Of a stretch of DNA of 64,000 nucleotides, positions 56,364-64,000 are shown piece after piece. Every line of letters starts with the position of its first letter. Position 1 is the stretch's first letter. Made by a program: the position numbers and the translations under genes. Below the pieces are notes generated by a model that did no database searches, was not told the DNA's origin, and was given only the letters and a program-made list of their open reading frames with translations. The stretch comes from Gammaproteobacteria bacterium. GTDB lineage: Bacteria; Pseudomonadota; Gammaproteobacteria; GCA-001735895. Location: NCBI GenBank assembly GCA_024225395.1, contig JAAEMR010000251.1:1-64000 (forward strand). Direction: 5' to 3'.

Positions 56364-59300
56364 ATGCATTCAATTATCGATGGGGTGCTATCCAGGTCTC
56401 GTACCATGGTGATGATTTTCATCCTGCTCATAACCTCCGGTCTCATTAGCTACATCAACATTCCCAAAGAGTCAGAGCCCGACATCGACATACCTTATAT
56501 TTATGTTTCCATGTCGCACGATGGGATATCCCCCGAAGATGCTGAACGTATGCTGGTTCGCCCGATGGAGAATCAACTGAAGTCTATCGATGGCATCAAG
56601 GAAATGACTTCACGCTCTTCCGAAGGTCACGCATCGGTTACATTGGAATTTATTGCAGGCTTTGATTCTGACAAAGCGAAGGATGATGTGCAGGATAAAG
56701 TGACCGCTGTAAAAGCTGAGTTACCCGATGACACAGACGAGCCCGTCATCAATCAAATAACTATGGCAGATCAGAATCCGGTTATCACCATTAGTATTTC
56801 CGGAGAATTACCCGAACGTGCATTAGTTCAGCTTGCCAGAGACCTGTCGGACAAACTGGAAGCGTTTACCGAAGTGCTGGAAGTTGAGCTGACCGGAGAC
56901 CGTATCGATCAGCTGGAAATAATTCTGAACCCCCTGGCCATGGAAAGTTATGGCCTGGATCAACAGGATATATTTCAATTTGTAGCACGCAATAACCGCT
57001 TAATTACAGCCGGCACTATGGATACCGGAAAGGGGCGATTTGCGGTCAAGATTCCAGCTGTTTTTGAAAATATAGAAGACATCATGAATCTACCGGTTAA
57101 ATCAAGCGGTGATCTCATTGTTAAATTCAAGGATGTAACTTCTGTTCGTCGAAGTTATAAAGATCCAGGTAGTTTTGCCCGCTTAAACGCTAAAAAAAGT
57201 ATTTCTCTGGAAGTAAAAAAACGCCCTGGTGAAAACAGCATTAGTACCGTTGAAAAAATTAAAAAGCTGATTTCAGCTGAACAGAAAAGCTGGCCGAAAC
57301 ACCTTATTCTTACTTACTCAGCTGACCGCTCGGAAGAAGTCAAAGACATGCTAAACGACCTGCAGAACAACGTCGTTTCAGCCATTGTGCTGGTGGTCAT
57401 TATTATCATTGCTTTCCTGGGCATCAGAACGGCAACACTGGTCGGACTTTCAATTCCCGGATCTTTTTTAAGCGGCCTGTTAATCCTCGCATTACTAGGT
57501 TACACCATCAATATCGTCGTTTTATTTGCACTTATTATGGCGGTAGGCATGCTGGTAGACGGCTCTATCGTGGTGACAGAATATGCCGACCGTGTAATGA
57601 ATGAAGGAGTGGCAGCAAAACAGGCTTTTTCAATGGCTGCCAGACGCATGGCCTGGCCAATTACTGCATCAACAGCAACCACTCTGGCGGCATTTGCCCC
57701 GCTGATTTTCTGGCCCGGCATTATGGGTGAATTCATGAAATACCTGCCCATCACCCTGATAGCAACATTATCCGCTTCTCTATTCATGGCCCTGTTATTT
57801 GTACCGACCCTGGGAGGCATGTTAGGTCGCCCAAGGCAAGTCTCCCGGCAAGCCCGCGAACGACTATTGCAAGTCGATGAAGGTGATATCTATAGCCTTG
57901 ACGGGTTTACCGGTTTTTATGTCCGAATACTTAACATAGCAATGCAACACGCATGGAAAGTCATTATTATCACCCTGCTATTTGCCACCGCCATTTTTAC
58001 CGCCTATAGCTATTCAGGCCTTGGTATGCAATTTTTCCCTGATGTTGAACCCGAGGGTGGAAATATTTATGTTAGAGGTTATGGCGCACTTTCCATTTAT
58101 GAAAAAGACGCATTAATGACCGAGGTTGAGTCCAGGCTGGTAGACATGGAAGAAATCGAAACCCTTTACACCTATACAGGAGGAAGAAACAGGATAGGAC
58201 GTTTTCGCTACAACCTCATCGACTGGCAGAATCGACGTAAAGCAATCGATATCATCGAGGAAATGAATACCCGGGTGTCTGATATAGCCGGCATAGAGAT
58301 TGAAATTGGAAAAGATGAGTCCGGTATCAACATAGGCAAGGATATTGAGATTGAACTAAGTTCAAGATTTCCTGATTTAATGCAATTGACCGCATTGCAG
58401 GTACGCCAGGTCCTAGAGAAAAATCCAAAACTGAAAGATATTGATGACACCCGAAGCAAACCGGGCATAGAATGGCGACTGGAAGTCAACCGGGTAAATG
58501 CTGCACGATTTGATGCCGATGCAGCACTGGTGGGCAACATGGTTCAACTCGTTACCAATGGTTTAAAAATCGGAGAGTATCGCCCGGAAGATGTTGATGA
58601 AGAACTGGATATAAGAATTCGCTTTCCACATAAAAATCGAAGTATCGACAGGCTCGATGAACTGAGAGTTCGTACCGATAATGGATTCGTACCGATCAGT
58701 AATTTTGTAACACGTGTAGCCGTCCCTAAAATCGATACCATTGAACATATTAATTCTCGCCGGGTTTACCAGGTAAAAGCAAATATGGTTGAGGGTGAAC
58801 TTTTAAGCCTGGAATTACCTGAACTAAAAAAGCAGTTGAAAGCTCTCGATACAGATCCCCGGGTTAGTATTGAAATAAAAGGGGAAAATACTGAGCAACA
58901 GGATTCCCAGGAATTTTTACAGAAAGCATTTCTGGTTGCATTGTTCGTGATGGCTATTATTTTAGTGACTCAATTCAACAGCTTTTATCAGGCATTCCTG
59001 ATTTTAAGCGCCGTACTTTTTTCAACCGTTGGCGTATTCCTGGGATTACTCATTTTCCAGAAACCCTTTGGTATAGTTATGTCAGGTATAGGCGTCATAT
59101 CACTGGCGGGTATAATCGTAAATAACAATATTGTTTTGATCGATACTTACAACGTATTACGCCGCAGGGGTATGCAGGCATACGAGGCTATTTTACGCAC
59201 AGGAGCACAACGTTTAAGGCCGGTATTACTGACTACGGTAACCACTATTCTTGGTCTGGCACCCATGGTGATGGAAATGAATATTGACCTGGTAAATCGG

Positions 59301-59471
59301 AATATTGAATTTGGAGGCCCCTCAACACAGTGGTGGTCTCAACTTGCTACGGCAGTTGCAGGAGGACTCGCATTTGCCACATTACTGACGCTAATTCTCA
59401 CACCCTGTATGCTTTCCCTTGCCAACCGAAGACACCAGAAAGCTTTGGAAGACAATAATCAAACTCTTTAA
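56364..59471 (+). CDS. RND efflux pump, inner-membrane permease
   Basis: 1035 residues with the AcrB/HAE1 plan: one N-terminal and five further membrane helices, a large periplasmic loop, and the same again in the second half. The proton-relay region in TM4 is GMLVDGSIVV, with D399 matching AcrB D407 but G400 in place of D408. In TM10 it is VNNNIVLID, with N920 in place of AcrB K940. The substrate is unknown. It starts two bases after the adaptor stop. Confidence 0.93.
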   Translation: MHSIIDGVLSRSRTMVMIFILLITSGLISYINIPKESEPDIDIPYIYVSMSHDGISPEDAERMLVRPMENQLKSIDGIKEMTSRSSEGHASVTLEFIAGFDSDKAKDDVQDKVTAVKAELPDDTDEPVINQITMADQNPVITISISGELPERALVQLARDLSDKLEAFTEVLEVELTGDRIDQLEIILNPLAMESYGLDQQDIFQFVARNNRLITAGTMDTGKGRFAVKIPAVFENIEDIMNLPVKSSGDLIVKFKDVTSVRRSYKDPGSFARLNAKKSISLEVKKRPGENSISTVEKIKKLISAEQKSWPKHLILTYSADRSEEVKDMLNDLQNNVVSAIVLVVIIIIAFLGIRTATLVGLSIPGSFLSGLLILALLGYTINIVVLFALIMAVGMLVDGSIVVTEYADRVMNEGVAAKQAFSMAARRMAWPITASTATTLAAFAPLIFWPGIMGEFMKYLPITLIATLSASLFMALLFVPTLGGMLGRPRQVSRQARERLLQVDEGDIYSLDGFTGFYVRILNIAMQHAWKVIIITLLFATAIFTAYSYSGLGMQFFPDVEPEGGNIYVRGYGALSIYEKDALMTEVESRLVDMEEIETLYTYTGGRNRIGRFRYNLIDWQNRRKAIDIIEEMNTRVSDIAGIEIEIGKDESGINIGKDIEIELSSRFPDLMQLTALQVRQVLEKNPKLKDIDDTRSKPGIEWRLEVNRVNAARFDADAALVGNMVQLVTNGLKIGEYRPEDVDEELDIRIRFPHKNRSIDRLDELRVRTDNGFVPISNFVTRVAVPKIDTIEHINSRRVYQVKANMVEGELLSLELPELKKQLKALDTDPRVSIEIKGENTEQQDSQEFLQKAFLVALFVMAIILVTQFNSFYQAFLILSAVLFSTVGVFLGLLIFQKPFGIVMSGIGVISLAGIIVNNNIVLIDTYNVLRRRGMQAYEAILRTGAQRLRPVLLTTVTTILGLAPMVMEMNIDLVNRNIEFGGPSTQWWSQLATAVAGGLAFATLLTLILTPCMLSLANRRHQKALEDNNQTL

Positions 59472-59486
59472 CACTAAGGAAATAAA

Positions 59487-59696
59487 ATGTCCGCTAGAAT
59501 ATTTATACCCCTGATTCTAATTTTTACATTAACCGGTTGTACTCCTGATTTTATAGATAACAATAGTTACAACTTCACGTCGACACTGGGTCAGGAATTA
59601 ATCGATTTAAAAAAGGCACTGGATGAAGGCGCAATTGATGAGGAACAATATGATGAACTATATGAAGGGCTAAAAGAATCCAGGTTCGGTCACTAA
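59487..59696 (+). CDS. Small lipoprotein with SHOCT-like C-terminus
   Basis: 69 residues. The signal peptide ends in a lipobox LTGC (C18), so the protein should be lipid-anchored. The C-terminal part (LIDLKKALDEGAIDEEQYDELYEGL in parts) matches the short SHOCT helix pair. The residue after Cys is Thr, so the outer membrane is the likely location under the Lol rule. Good SD (AAGGAA), 15 bases after the pump gene. It is probably the last gene of the psp-RND operon. Confidence 0.8.
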   Translation: MSARIFIPLILIFTLTGCTPDFIDNNSYNFTSTLGQELIDLKKALDEGAIDEEQYDELYEGLKESRFGH

Positions 59697-59788
59697 ACTC
59701 TTGACTACGGGCAATTGAAGTCAAAATCGATTTGCATACAGACTGCTAGCTTGCGAAAATAGTTTTTTATTATTGAGAGAATGCACCC

Positions 59789-60577
59789 ATGGGTTTTTTA
59801 ACCGGAAAAAAAATACTAATCGCTGGTATCGCCAGTAATCGTTCTATTGCCTACGGTATTGCCAAAGCCATGTTCCGCGAAGGTGCAGAACTTGCATTCA
59901 GTTATCCTAACGAAAGGTTTAAACCCCGGGTTGAAAAATTTGCAGAAGAATTTGAATCTCAAATTGTGCTGCCGTGTGACGTCACAATTGACGATGATAT
60001 TACTAATTTATTTAGCGAATTAAATAAAACATGGGACTCACTTGATGCTCTGGTTCATTCTATTGCTTTTGCACCACGCGAAGCCCTGGTAGGAGACTAT
60101 CTGGAAAACCTCGACAGAGAAGCCTTCAGACTGGCTCATGATATTAGCTCTTACAGCCTGTCTGCAATGGCCAAAGCAGCACGCCCCATGATGCAGGGAA
60201 CCAATGGATCTATTATTACGATGAGTTACCTGGGCGCTGAAAAAGCTCTACCTAATTACAATGTTATGGGTGTCGCCAAGGCATCATTAGAAGCCAGTGT
60301 AAGATACCTGGCTTCAGCACTGGGGCCTGAAGGAATTCGGGTAAACTCTATTTCAGCCGGCCCGATAAAAACTTTGGCAGCATCGGGTATCGGTAGTTTC
60401 AAAAAGATTCTGGATGAAGTCGAGCACAACGCACCATTGCGTAGAAATGTCACCATTGAAGATGTCGGTAACACCGGTGCATTTTTATGCTCTGACATGG
60501 CTGCCGGTATCACCGGAGAAAATATCTATGTAGACTCCGGTTATAATATCATGAGCATGGGAGTTCTTGAGTCATAA
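59789..60577 (+). CDS. fabI: Enoyl-[acyl-carrier-protein] reductase (NADH)
   Basis: 262 residues, the typical FabI. N-terminal nucleotide-binding [13 protein letters not shown], catalytic Y147 and Y157 with K164 ([19 protein letters not shown] in parts), and the substrate loop [11 protein letters not shown]. It performs the last step of each fatty acid elongation round. It has its own upstream gap (92 bases) and ends at a strong terminator. Confidence 0.98.
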   Translation: MGFLTGKKILIAGIASNRSIAYGIAKAMFREGAELAFSYPNERFKPRVEKFAEEFESQIVLPCDVTIDDDITNLFSELNKTWDSLDALVHSIAFAPREALVGDYLENLDREAFRLAHDISSYSLSAMAKAARPMMQGTNGSIITMSYLGAEKALPNYNVMGVAKASLEASVRYLASALGPEGIRVNSISAGPIKTLAASGIGSFKKILDEVEHNAPLRRNVTIEDVGNTGAFLCSDMAAGITGENIYVDSGYNIMSMGVLES

Positions 60578-60602
60578 GCTTTACCCGCTAAAACCCGGAC
60601 AT

Positions 60603-60633
60603 AAAAAAAGCCTGCATCAAGCAGGCTTTTTTT
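60603..60633. terminator. Bidirectional intrinsic terminator between fabI and ppiD
   Basis: Stem AAAAAAAGCCTGC/GCAGGCTTTTTTT with a five-base loop. A GC core plus U-runs on both strands serves the convergent fabI and ppiD genes. Confidence 0.93.
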
Positions 60634-60686
60634 ATTTCAAATTTTATTCACTATTAATACGCATAGCGCATCCTTAGAATTGTTAC

Positions 60687-62582
60687 TTACTGTAAGTCTT
60701 TCACAGCAAAACGCATAATATCAGCCTGCTTTGTTAAACTTTTGATCAGCGCCCGATACTCATGGTTAGCAGTGGCGCTCGTTAAAGTTTTAGCGGGGTC
60801 ATCTTTAGCTTTATCAGCAGATTCATCAGTATTTACACGAACCTCAGATAACTCAATTATCGTATAATCTCCATTGGCTTCAGCGACCGCTTCAAAAACA
60901 GTTGTTTCAACAGTTGGTTTAGCCATCGCAAATGCCGTACTCAATACATCACGCTCTACCGCTGCATTAGAGCGATCTACAAAACCCAGATCTACGACTG
61001 ATAAACTGCCAGCCACTCCATCCAGGGTATTATTATGAGCCTGAAGTTCGGTCAGTATCTTTTTACCTTCAGCCTGAGCAAGCTCTCTCCCAGCTTTTCT
61101 TTTCAGGGTTTCAATAATATCTTCCCTGACACTATCCATTGATTTCTTTTCAGAAGGCTTATGCTGGTTTAAATGAACAATGACGATACTGCTATCAGAA
61201 AGTTCAATCGTTTCACTGTTACGATTTTGATTTAATACATCATCAGAAAAAGCTATCTGACGAATTTTTTCCTGCTCGGCTAAACCTTCGCCTTTTGCAC
61301 TGGTAAACCAGTCAGTGGTTTGAATTTTTAAATCCAGCTGCTCTGAAACAGGTAATAATGAATCAGGTTCTTCATAACCAATACTGGCCAGATTTTCTGC
61401 CAGATCATAAATTTGGCTTTCAGCCTGGTTTGCTTTTAACTCTTCTTCTATGTCAGTTCGAGCCTGTTCGAAAGATTGAGTATCTCCACCTGAAAGCCCA
61501 TTGAGTTTAATGATGTGCCAACCAAACTGGGTTTTTACAGGTTCACTCACCTGATTAATATGTAATGCAAATAGAGCAGTTTCAAATGGTTTAACCATCG
61601 CACCACGTTCAACGTCTCCAAGATCACCACCGTCCTGAGCCGACCCTTTATCCTGTGAGAATTCACGTGCCAGGGTTGAAAAATCTTCACCCTGAGTTAT
61701 GCGCTGTTTTAATTCGTCAATTTTTAGTTTAACCGCAGCTTCGTCGTCATTTTCACCGACTGTTAAAAGTATATGGCTAGCAGTTCGTAATTCTTCTGTT
61801 GTTAACTGATCACGCAACTGGTCATACCTTTCGAGCAATTTATCTTCTGTAATTTGTATTCCTTTTTTAATGGTATCCAGATTAAGTTCAATGTAATCCA
61901 GCTTAACCATGGATGGTTCCATAAATTGAGCAGACTGTTCATTGTAATAATCTGTGATCTGCTGGTCAGATACTTCGACCAAATCGGTCTGATTTTTAAA
62001 AGTTAGCGTACGTAATTTTCTTTGTTGATTTTTCAGCGTATTAAAATGTTTTACTTCTACGGGTACTGTGAAAGCACTGGTTTTAATCGCTAAATTTAAT
62101 TGCTCCATTTCCTGTGAACGGCGTAATTCCTGTTCAAACATGGCAGGAGAATAGCCCTGAGAAGCTAACTGATTTTGATAGAGTTCATTGCTGAATTTTC
62201 CATCCTGCTGGAAAACTTGCATGGCCTGAATATTAGCCAGTAAATTAGTATTACCGACGCGGTAACCATTATCATTGATATATTTTAATAAAACTCTTTC
62301 TTCGATTATTTGAGAAAGTGCCTGTTCTTTTAGAGTATTCTCATCATTAAAAGCTTCTGGTATACGTCCACCAAAGACAGATGCAAGACGTTCACGATAT
62401 CGTGTATACGCATAGTCGAGCTGACGTGGAGTTATTTCATCACCATCAACAATTGCTACAGGTTTTTCTTCTCCACCACCCAGGTAGGAGTTGATGCCCC
62501 ATAAGGCAAAAGGAATACTAATTAACCCGATAATTAGGTAAGCAATCCATCCCGAAGTTTTATCTCTTATGGCTTGTAACAT
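60687..62582 (-). CDS. ppiD: Periplasmic folding chaperone PpiD (SurA/PpiC-like)
   Basis: 631 residues. A short cytoplasmic N-terminus and one membrane anchor (about 12-33, WIAYLIIGLISIPFALWGI) are followed by a SurA-like chaperone region and a parvulin domain at about 262-360 (ASHILLTVG, SQDKGSAQDGGDLGDVERG in parts, TQFGWHIIKL). The C-terminal extension completes the PpiD fold. It assists proteins leaving the SecYEG translocon. The order lon-hupB-tRNA-ppiD resembles the E. coli lon-hupB-ppiD locus. Confidence 0.96.
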   Translation of the reverse strand: MLQAIRDKTSGWIAYLIIGLISIPFALWGINSYLGGGEEKPVAIVDGDEITPRQLDYAYTRYRERLASVFGGRIPEAFNDENTLKEQALSQIIEERVLLKYINDNGYRVGNTNLLANIQAMQVFQQDGKFSNELYQNQLASQGYSPAMFEQELRRSQEMEQLNLAIKTSAFTVPVEVKHFNTLKNQQRKLRTLTFKNQTDLVEVSDQQITDYYNEQSAQFMEPSMVKLDYIELNLDTIKKGIQITEDKLLERYDQLRDQLTTEELRTASHILLTVGENDDEAAVKLKIDELKQRITQGEDFSTLAREFSQDKGSAQDGGDLGDVERGAMVKPFETALFALHINQVSEPVKTQFGWHIIKLNGLSGGDTQSFEQARTDIEEELKANQAESQIYDLAENLASIGYEEPDSLLPVSEQLDLKIQTTDWFTSAKGEGLAEQEKIRQIAFSDDVLNQNRNSETIELSDSSIVIVHLNQHKPSEKKSMDSVREDIIETLKRKAGRELAQAEGKKILTELQAHNNTLDGVAGSLSVVDLGFVDRSNAAVERDVLSTAFAMAKPTVETTVFEAVAEANGDYTIIELSEVRVNTDESADKAKDDPAKTLTSATANHEYRALIKSLTKQADIMRFAVKDLQ

Positions 62583-62655
62583 GATGAGTCATCAATGATT
62601 GAATTTAGAGAAATTCTCAGATTATCATATTTATTTTCTGAGGATTTTTCTGGAA

Positions 62656-62691
62656 TTTAAAAAATAAGGCGCTCCTTATGGAACGCCTTAT
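62656..62691 (-). terminator. Intrinsic terminator of the tRNA transcript
   Basis: On the minus strand, an ATAAGGCGTTCC/GGAGCGCCTTAT stem with a four-base loop is followed by a U-rich run, just after tRNA-Asp. Confidence 0.85.
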
Positions 62692-62696
62692 CATGT

Positions 62697-62773
62697 TGGC
62701 GGAGTGGACGGGACTCGAACCCGCGACCCCCGGCGTGACAGGCCGGTATTCTAACCAACTGAACTACCACTCC
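62697..62773 (-). tRNA. tRNA-Asp (GTC)
   Basis: 77 bases including an encoded CCA end. The acceptor stem pairs GGAGTGG with CCACTCC, the T-loop is GTTCGAGTC, and the anticodon loop is CCTGTCACG with GTC. It lies five bases after tRNA-Val. This tRNA is the substrate of the GluQRS encoded at 39817-40710 if it carries queuosine. Confidence 0.96.
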
Positions 62774-62778
62774 TAAAC

Positions 62779-62854
62779 TGGTGGGTGCTGAGGGGATCGA
62801 ACCCCCGACCCTCGCCTTGTAAGGGCGATGCTCTCCCAGCTGAGCTAAGCACCC
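62779..62854 (-). tRNA. tRNA-Val (TAC)
   Basis: 76 bases including an encoded CCA. Acceptor stem GGGTGCT/AGCACCC, anticodon loop CTTACAA with TAC, T-loop GTTCGATCC. Between hupB and tRNA-Asp. Confidence 0.96.
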
Positions 62855-62886
62855 AAGTGTCAGTATATCTGTGTTTCGAAGGCGCG

Positions 62887-63159
62887 CTAGTTTACAGCGT
62901 CTTTTAATGCTTTACCAGCTTTAAATGCAGGAACATTAGAAGCTTTTATTTGAATAGTTTCACCAGTGCGTGGATTACGACCCTGACGAGCTTCACGTTT
63001 GCGCACTAAAAAGGTTCCAAAGCCAACTACTGTTACCTGGTCACCAGATTTTAGGGTCTCTGTAACTGCTGCAATAACACCATCAACAGCACGAGCTGAA
63101 TCAGCTTTGCTTAAGTCTGCAGCACTAGCTACCGCTTCTATTAATTCAGATTTATTCAT
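62887..63159 (-). CDS. hupB: DNA-binding protein HU-beta
   Basis: 90 residues, full-length HU. It starts [21 protein letters not shown] and has the beta-arm region with [15 protein letters not shown] and the [13 protein letters not shown]-terminus. A nucleoid protein. Directly downstream of lon, as in E. coli. Confidence 0.98.
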   Translation of the reverse strand: MNKSELIEAVASAADLSKADSARAVDGVIAAVTETLKSGDQVTVVGFGTFLVRKREARQGRNPRTGETIQIKASNVPAFKAGKALKDAVN

Positions 63160-63381
63160 TAGTTTTATCCATTAGTTAATTTAAAAATTTTTACCTAAAT
63201 TTTGTGTGATAATCAGTCTTAGCACAGTCTTATATGGGCGTCTTTAAGCCTTAATTCCATTTTTAATCTCCCTCTCTCTTGAGCTGCGAATTTATACCAA
63301 TAGCAGGCTAAACGGTCAACCTAAATTCACCAAAATGCGCATTTTTTTTGGTAATCATTGCATTTATAGCCCGCTCATCAA

Positions 63382-64000
63382 TTAATGAGCAAGAACACTT
63401 GAAGATTTCTTTGATTTAGTCTTAACTTTTGACTCCACCGACTTCGCCTCATTACCGGTTGCTAGTGTAGTCGGCTGATGCGCCAGCGCTATTTCAAATA
63501 CCTGATCAATCCATCTAACTGGAATAACCTCGATCTTTTCCTTAATATTTTGAGGAATCTCAGTTAAGTCTTTCTCATTTTCAGCAGGAATTATTACGGT
63601 GGTAATACCACCTCTGTGAGCTGCCAGTAATTTCTCTTTTAGTCCACCAATAGGAAGCACTTCACCACGTAAAGTTATTTCACCTGTCATAGCGACTTCA
63701 GCCTTCACTGGAATATCAGTTAAAGCCGATACAAGAGCGACACACATTGCAGCACCCGCACTTGGACCATCTTTAGGAGTAGCACCTTCAGGTACATGAA
63801 TATGAATATCTTTTTTCTCACTAAAGTCTGCTTCAATTCCCAGCACATCAGACCGACTACGCACTACAGTCAGTGCCGCCTGAATAGACTCTTTCATGAC
63901 ATCGCCCAATTGTCCGGTATACACAAATTTACCTTTACCCGGTACGATTGCTGATTCGATAGTAAGTAATTCGCCACCCACTTCTGTCCAGGCCAGACCG
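63382..64000 (-). CDS. lon: ATP-dependent protease Lon, C-terminal part (window edge)
   Basis: About 205 residues of the Lon proteolytic domain, running off the window. The catalytic serine is in [10 protein letters not shown] and its partner lysine in [10 protein letters not shown]. It ends in a Lys/Ser-rich tail (about 25 residues) after the conserved domain. Truncation is due to the window, not to a mutation. Confidence 0.97.
   Translation of the reverse strand, partial: GLAWTEVGGELLTIESAIVPGKGKFVYTGQLGDVMKESIQAALTVVRSRSDVLGIEADFSEKKDIHIHVPEGATPKDGPSAGAAMCVALVSALTDIPVKAEVAMTGEITLRGEVLPIGGLKEKLLAAHRGGITTVIIPAENEKDLTEIPQNIKEKIEVIPVRWIDQVFEIALAHQPTTLATGNEAKSVESKVKTKSKKSSSVLAH

Noticed and set aside
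57500-58748. Minus-strand open frames opposite the RND pump gene
   Set aside because: The plus-strand frame encodes a complete conserved pump; the opposite frames have no family features.
63382-64000. Truncated lon pseudogene
   Set aside because: The frame is open to the window edge and the catalytic residues are intact, so the gene simply continues outside.

Overview
This is a stretch of gammaproteobacterial chromosome, fairly AT-rich, from a motile diderm outside the Enterobacterales. The evidence is the combination of a FliA/FlhF/FlhG-type polar flagellar cluster with an embedded CheY-CheZ-CheA-ParC-ParP-CheW array, the DapC/DapD/DapE succinylase lysine pathway with a yffB-like gene next to dapE, GluQRS, TruC, a PspF/PspABC system, and the lon-hupB-tRNA-ppiD order. 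The genus cannot be fixed from sequence reading alone.

Layout. (1) 1-8.3 kb: ispG; a STAS protein followed by a broken PilZ gene; a diguanylate cyclase; a second FliK-type protein overlapping a free FlhB C-terminal-domain protein; and a PAS-GAF-GGDEF-EAL protein. (2) 8.3-33 kb: a very large flagellar/chemotaxis cluster, all on the minus strand. In transcription order it runs fliE-F-G-H-I-J, fliK, fliL-M-N-O-P-Q-R-flhB-flhA-flhF-flhG-fliA, then cheY-Z-A-parC-parP-cheW and a 52-residue unknown protein. Sigma-54-type sites precede fliE, fliK and fliL, and a FliA (sigma-28)-type site precedes cheY. This gives a readable transcriptional hierarchy: sigma-54 makes the export gate and basal body plus FliA, and FliA then switches on chemotaxis. 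(3) 33-41.5 kb: housekeeping genes (VOC protein, dapC-dapD-yffB-dapE, a membrane GGDEF-EAL protein, gluQ, truC). (4) 41.5-50.3 kb: a glucose uptake block (gltB-F-G-K type ABC importer, glucokinase, GltR/GtrS-like two-component system) that contains an IS481-type transposase remnant. A second, decayed copy of the truC 5' end lies at its far side. (5) 50.4-59.7 kb: an EAL protein with a cyclic-nucleotide domain, then divergent pspF and a psp operon. A sigma-54 site precedes an unknown exported protein, pspA, an extra PspB-like protein, pspB and pspC. The same strand then continues into an RND efflux adaptor, an RND pump and a small SHOCT-like lipoprotein. (6) 59.8-64 kb: fabI, a bidirectional terminator, ppiD, tRNA-Asp, tRNA-Val, hupB and the 3' part of lon.

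The most interesting points are: the enlarged psp/RND operon with two unfamiliar small proteins; a CheA with three near-identical acidic motifs in the linker, encoded beside its probable ParP/ParC localisation partners; the extra FliK/FlhB-C pair; the truC duplication bracketing the glucose block; a PilZ pseudogene; and two AT-rich gene-free elements ending in CACGAAG-type inverted repeats. Nothing resembling a CRISPR array, prophage or toxin island was seen. All calls come from reading sequence; no database or folding search was run.
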